Shown here piece by piece: positions 61,727-64,000 of a DNA stretch of 64,000 bases; within the stretch, counting starts at the first letter, position 1, and each line of letters begins with the position of its first letter. The position numbers were made by a program, and so were the translations under genes. Where the stretch lies: the NCBI GenBank assembly GCA_938083085.1, contig CALLKX010000053.1, positions 38,777 to 102,776 on the forward strand, read 5' to 3'. The DNA comes from an uncultured bacterium. GTDB lineage: Bacteria > Planctomycetota > UBA1135 > GCA-002686595. A model generated the notes under the pieces. That model saw only the letters and a program-made list of their open reading frames with translations, had not been told where the DNA came from and made no database searches.

Positions 61727-63685
61727 ATGAGGGAAGCCGCCAACGAGACCGTGCCTGAGGGTGGGCGTATCGCCGTCCTGTCCGAGGTCGTCCGGAACCA
61801 GATCGCAGCCGGGGAGGTCATCGAACGGCCGGCCTCTGTGGTGCGGGAGCTGCTCGATAACGCCATCGACGCGGGCTCCTCGCGAATCCAGATCGATCTC
61901 GAGGAGGGTGGGATGCGCATGGTGCGCGTCACGGACGACGGGCTCGGCATGATCCCCGAGGACCTCGACCTCGCGTTTGAGGCCCACGCCACCAGCAAGC
62001 TTCGCACCCCCGAGGACCTCGATCACATCGCGAGCCTTGGGTTCCGTGGGGAGGCGCTCGCGTCCATGGCCTCGGTGGCGCGCTGCTCTATCCGCTCGCG
62101 CCCTCGGGGCGCCGACGTGGGGGCTCAGATCACGGAGGAGGGCGGGCGCCGCGGCAAGATCACTCCGGCGGGCATGCCCGAGGGGACGATCGTCGAGGTC
62201 CGCGATCTCTTCTTCAACACGCCCGCGAGGAGGCGCTTCCTCAAGCGCGAGCAGACCGAGCTCTCCCGCTGCACCGAGATTGTCCAGCGCGTGGCGTTGG
62301 CGCACCCCGCCGACGAGACAGGCCAGGGCGGCATCGGCTTCGTGGTCATGCACGGCGGCCGGCGGGTGTTCGACGTGGAGCCTGGCATGGATCTGCTGGC
62401 GCGGATCCGGCGCGTCTTTGGGGACGAGCTCGCCTCCGAGCTTGAGCCGGTGGAGGCCTCCATGGGCTCCACCCGCATCACCGGCTACGTGGCGCCGCCG
62501 CGCTTTGGTCGCCGGGACGCGCGGCGTCAGATGTGGTTCCTGAACGGCCGGCCCATGAAGGACAAGGTCCTGACCCGGGTGCTCAAGGACGCCTACCGCG
62601 GCGTGCTCATCGACGGCCTGCAGCCCGTGGGTTTCCTCCAGCTCTGGATGGACCCCGAGTCCGTGGACGTGAACGTGCACCCCGCCAAGAGCGAGGTGCG
62701 ACTCCGGGATGAGCGCTCGCTCTTTGGGTTCCTGGTCAACGCCCTGAAGGAGGCGGTCATGCGCACGAACATGGCCACGCCGGGGGAGTCCATGATCGAC
62801 CGCCTGCGCCGCCGCGAGGGTCGCCCGATGCAGCGCGAGACCCTGCCCGATCCCGGGCCGCGTGGCGCGGGGGCCGCGGGCGCCTGGATTCCGAGACCGG
62901 CGGGGTCGAGCGCCCCAGGCAGCGACGCCCCAGGCAGCGGCGCCCCAGGGGAGGGCTACATCGTGCGCGAGGTGCCTCCCCGAGACGGTGGGCAGCCCAC
63001 GTCCTTCAGCGCCCCGGGTGCTCCCGCCGGATCTCCTCCCGCCGGTCTGGCCGCCGAGGGCATCCCTGGCGCGGATGGAGCGCATGGGGACCAGTGGGCC
63101 ACGGTGGACGATCTCCGCGGACCCTACATCCAGGTGGACCGCACCTACATCCTGCGGGCGGTGCCCGACGGCTTCGAGATCATCGATCAGCACGCCCTCC
63201 ACGAGCGCCTCACCTTCGAGGAGTTGCGGCGCGAGGTGAAGGCAGGCAAGGTCGAGGTGCAGCGGCTCCTCGCGCCCGAGCTCGTGGACCTCTCCCAGGC
63301 GGACGTCCAGCTCATCACCGTCCACCAGGACGCCCTGCGCCGCATCGGGCTGGAGATCGAGCCCTTCGGGGACAAGACCGTGGCCGTGCACGGCCTCCCC
63401 GCGCGCATCCGCCGCCCCGACCCCGAGGCCATCGTTCGGGACGTGGTGGACGTGATCGCGCGCACAGGCAAGGCCCCCGACGCCGAGGACGTCCAGGAGG
63501 AGGTCCTGCACCGCACCTCCTGCCGCTCGTCGATCATGGCGGGGGACACCCTGGACGAGTCCTCGATCCGCGCCCTGCTCGAGCGCGCCCGGGACGCAGG
63601 CATGGACCAGACCTGCCCGCACGCCCGCCCGACCCGGGTGAAGTTCACCCTGGCCGACCTGGAGAAGGCCTTCCACAGGACCTGA
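61727..63685 (+). CDS. mutL: DNA mismatch repair endonuclease MutL
   Basis: 652 aa from ATG 61727; a GTG at 61709, overlapping holA, adds six residues. The GHKL ATPase has VVRNQIAAGEVIERPASVVR, ELLDNAIDAG, DDGLGM and HATSKLRTPEDL with FRGEAL. A linker about residues 355-460 holds a 15-base repeat (APGSD, APGSG, APGEG). The C-terminal endonuclease site DQHALHERLTFE (from Asp487) fits DQHA(x)2E(x)4E, with SCRSSIMAGDTLD and TCPHARPT as further metal-site motifs. So it nicks DNA itself, as in bacteria without MutH. MutS is not in this window. Confidence 0.95.
   Translation: MREAANETVPEGGRIAVLSEVVRNQIAAGEVIERPASVVRELLDNAIDAGSSRIQIDLEEGGMRMVRVTDDGLGMIPEDLDLAFEAHATSKLRTPEDLDHIASLGFRGEALASMASVARCSIRSRPRGADVGAQITEEGGRRGKITPAGMPEGTIVEVRDLFFNTPARRRFLKREQTELSRCTEIVQRVALAHPADETGQGGIGFVVMHGGRRVFDVEPGMDLLARIRRVFGDELASELEPVEASMGSTRITGYVAPPRFGRRDARRQMWFLNGRPMKDKVLTRVLKDAYRGVLIDGLQPVGFLQLWMDPESVDVNVHPAKSEVRLRDERSLFGFLVNALKEAVMRTNMATPGESMIDRLRRREGRPMQRETLPDPGPRGAGAAGAWIPRPAGSSAPGSDAPGSGAPGEGYIVREVPPRDGGQPTSFSAPGAPAGSPPAGLAAEGIPGADGAHGDQWATVDDLRGPYIQVDRTYILRAVPDGFEIIDQHALHERLTFEELRREVKAGKVEVQRLLAPELVDLSQADVQLITVHQDALRRIGLEIEPFGDKTVAVHGLPARIRRPDPEAIVRDVVDVIARTGKAPDAEDVQEEVLHRTSCRSSIMAGDTLDESSIRALLERARDAGMDQTCPHARPTRVKFTLADLEKAFHRT
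62908..62952 (+). repeat. 15-base repeat inside mutL linker
   Basis: About three units of GCCCCAGGCAGCGAC type, in frame, encoding APGSD, APGSG and APGEG. They sit in the disordered linker between the ATPase and nuclease domains, where length change should be tolerated. Confidence 0.75.
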
Positions 63686-63691
63686 TCGCGC

Positions 63692-64000
63692 TCAGTCCTC
63701 GACGGCTTCCAAGTACATTCTGAGCTGCGCGTAGGCCGGCTGCCCCGGGTCGCCCAGGCCGAGCTTCAGCTCGTGGCGCGCACCGTCCCTCTCCACGGTG
63801 AGCGTCGGCTGGCGCCGCCCCACATCCAGTCTCAACCGCTGCATGGACCTGGAGTCCACCGGCTGCCCATCGACCTCAACCAGGAGGTCGCCATTCCGCA
63901 GGCCGGCGGAAACGGCGAGGCCGCCGGGGCGAACTCTCGTGATCCTGAACCCGCGCAGCTTCGTTCGCTCGAGGGTGATCGCCGGTCCGGGCACCGTGAC
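63692..64000 (-). CDS. PDZ-domain protein, C-terminal part (5' end outside window)
   Basis: The frame is open to the right edge, so this is the last ~103 residues of a longer protein. It holds one PDZ domain: FRITRVRPGGLAVSAGLRNG, then DLLVEVDGQPVDSRSMQRLR and PTLTVERDGARHELKLGL. The GLRNGD carboxylate-binding and VDGQPV turns are typical. A C-terminal PDZ occurs in retropepsin-like aspartyl proteases and in several exported proteases; what precedes it cannot be seen. It converges with mutL, six bases apart. Confidence 0.8.
   Translation of the reverse strand, partial: VTVPGPAITLERTKLRGFRITRVRPGGLAVSAGLRNGDLLVEVDGQPVDSRSMQRLRLDVGRRQPTLTVERDGARHELKLGLGDPGQPAYAQLRMYLEAVED

Overview
This is a GC-rich window, densely packed with genes on both strands. 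The best taxonomic clue is gene content. There are two large PSCyt1-DUF1549-DUF1553 'planctomycete cytochrome' proteins, one of them translationally coupled to a DUF1501 protein, and two extracellular sulfatases with C-x-P-S-R active-site signatures. There are also many lipoproteins and a long beta-propeller surface lipoprotein. Together these point to a Planctomycetota chromosome (inference; no rRNA or marker tree is available here). No phage, insertion sequence, integron, CRISPR array, rRNA or convincing tRNA was seen, so this looks like ordinary chromosome rather than an island.

Layout. 1-12.4 kb: degradative and periplasmic genes (PSCyt1/DUF1549/DUF1553 pair, DUF1501, Tricorn-type protease). 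12.8-20.2 kb: a YciC-like COG0523 metallochaperone GTPase divergent from an FAD oxidoreductase, an ATPase-like/GNAT fusion, a sulfatase and a membrane-anchored EEP-family protein. 20.4-30.8 kb: membrane lipid and envelope genes. These are a diacylglycerol-kinase-like enzyme, a CarF/TMEM189-type plasmalogen desaturase, DsbB with a tiny DUF5993-like partner, a zinc CDF transporter, a serine hydrolase and a fatty-acid-hydroxylase-superfamily protein. 31.1-42.9 kb: a double-VanZ protein with two ribbon-helix-helix-like tails, a second sulfatase, a phosphopantetheinyl transferase divergent from an ABC exporter, a GT-C-like membrane protein and a ferredoxin-NADP reductase. 43.0-48.5 kb: an expanded ComF, LarC, PanD, an SH3 protein and a 56-aa Cys4 protein. 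49.0-52.9 kb: a ruvB-spoIID-tgt operon with overlapping genes. 54.0-57.2 kb: a giant lysine-poor surface lipoprotein ending at a clear terminator. 57.4-63.7 kb: a tight operon joining quinone biosynthesis (ubiE/menG, ubiX, ubiA/mqnP, with a CPBP protease inserted) to holA and mutL.

The points most worth following are these. (1) The VanZ-VanZ-linker-RHH-RHH fusion looks like a membrane-tethered DNA-binding protein. (2) A Tgt has lost all three zinc-binding cysteines. (3) A CarF/PEDS1-type desaturase implies aerobic plasmalogen synthesis. (4) Degenerate 15-16-nt tandem repeats sharing a CCAGC core recur between genes and, in frame, inside genes; inside ComF they have pushed the two halves of its zinc finger about 200 residues apart. 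(5) A nested inverted-repeat structure lies between panD and the SH3 gene.

Many long open frames on the opposite strands are artefacts of high GC and were left out. Where the longest frame began well upstream of a signal peptide, lipobox or family N-terminus, I moved the start inwards and say so.
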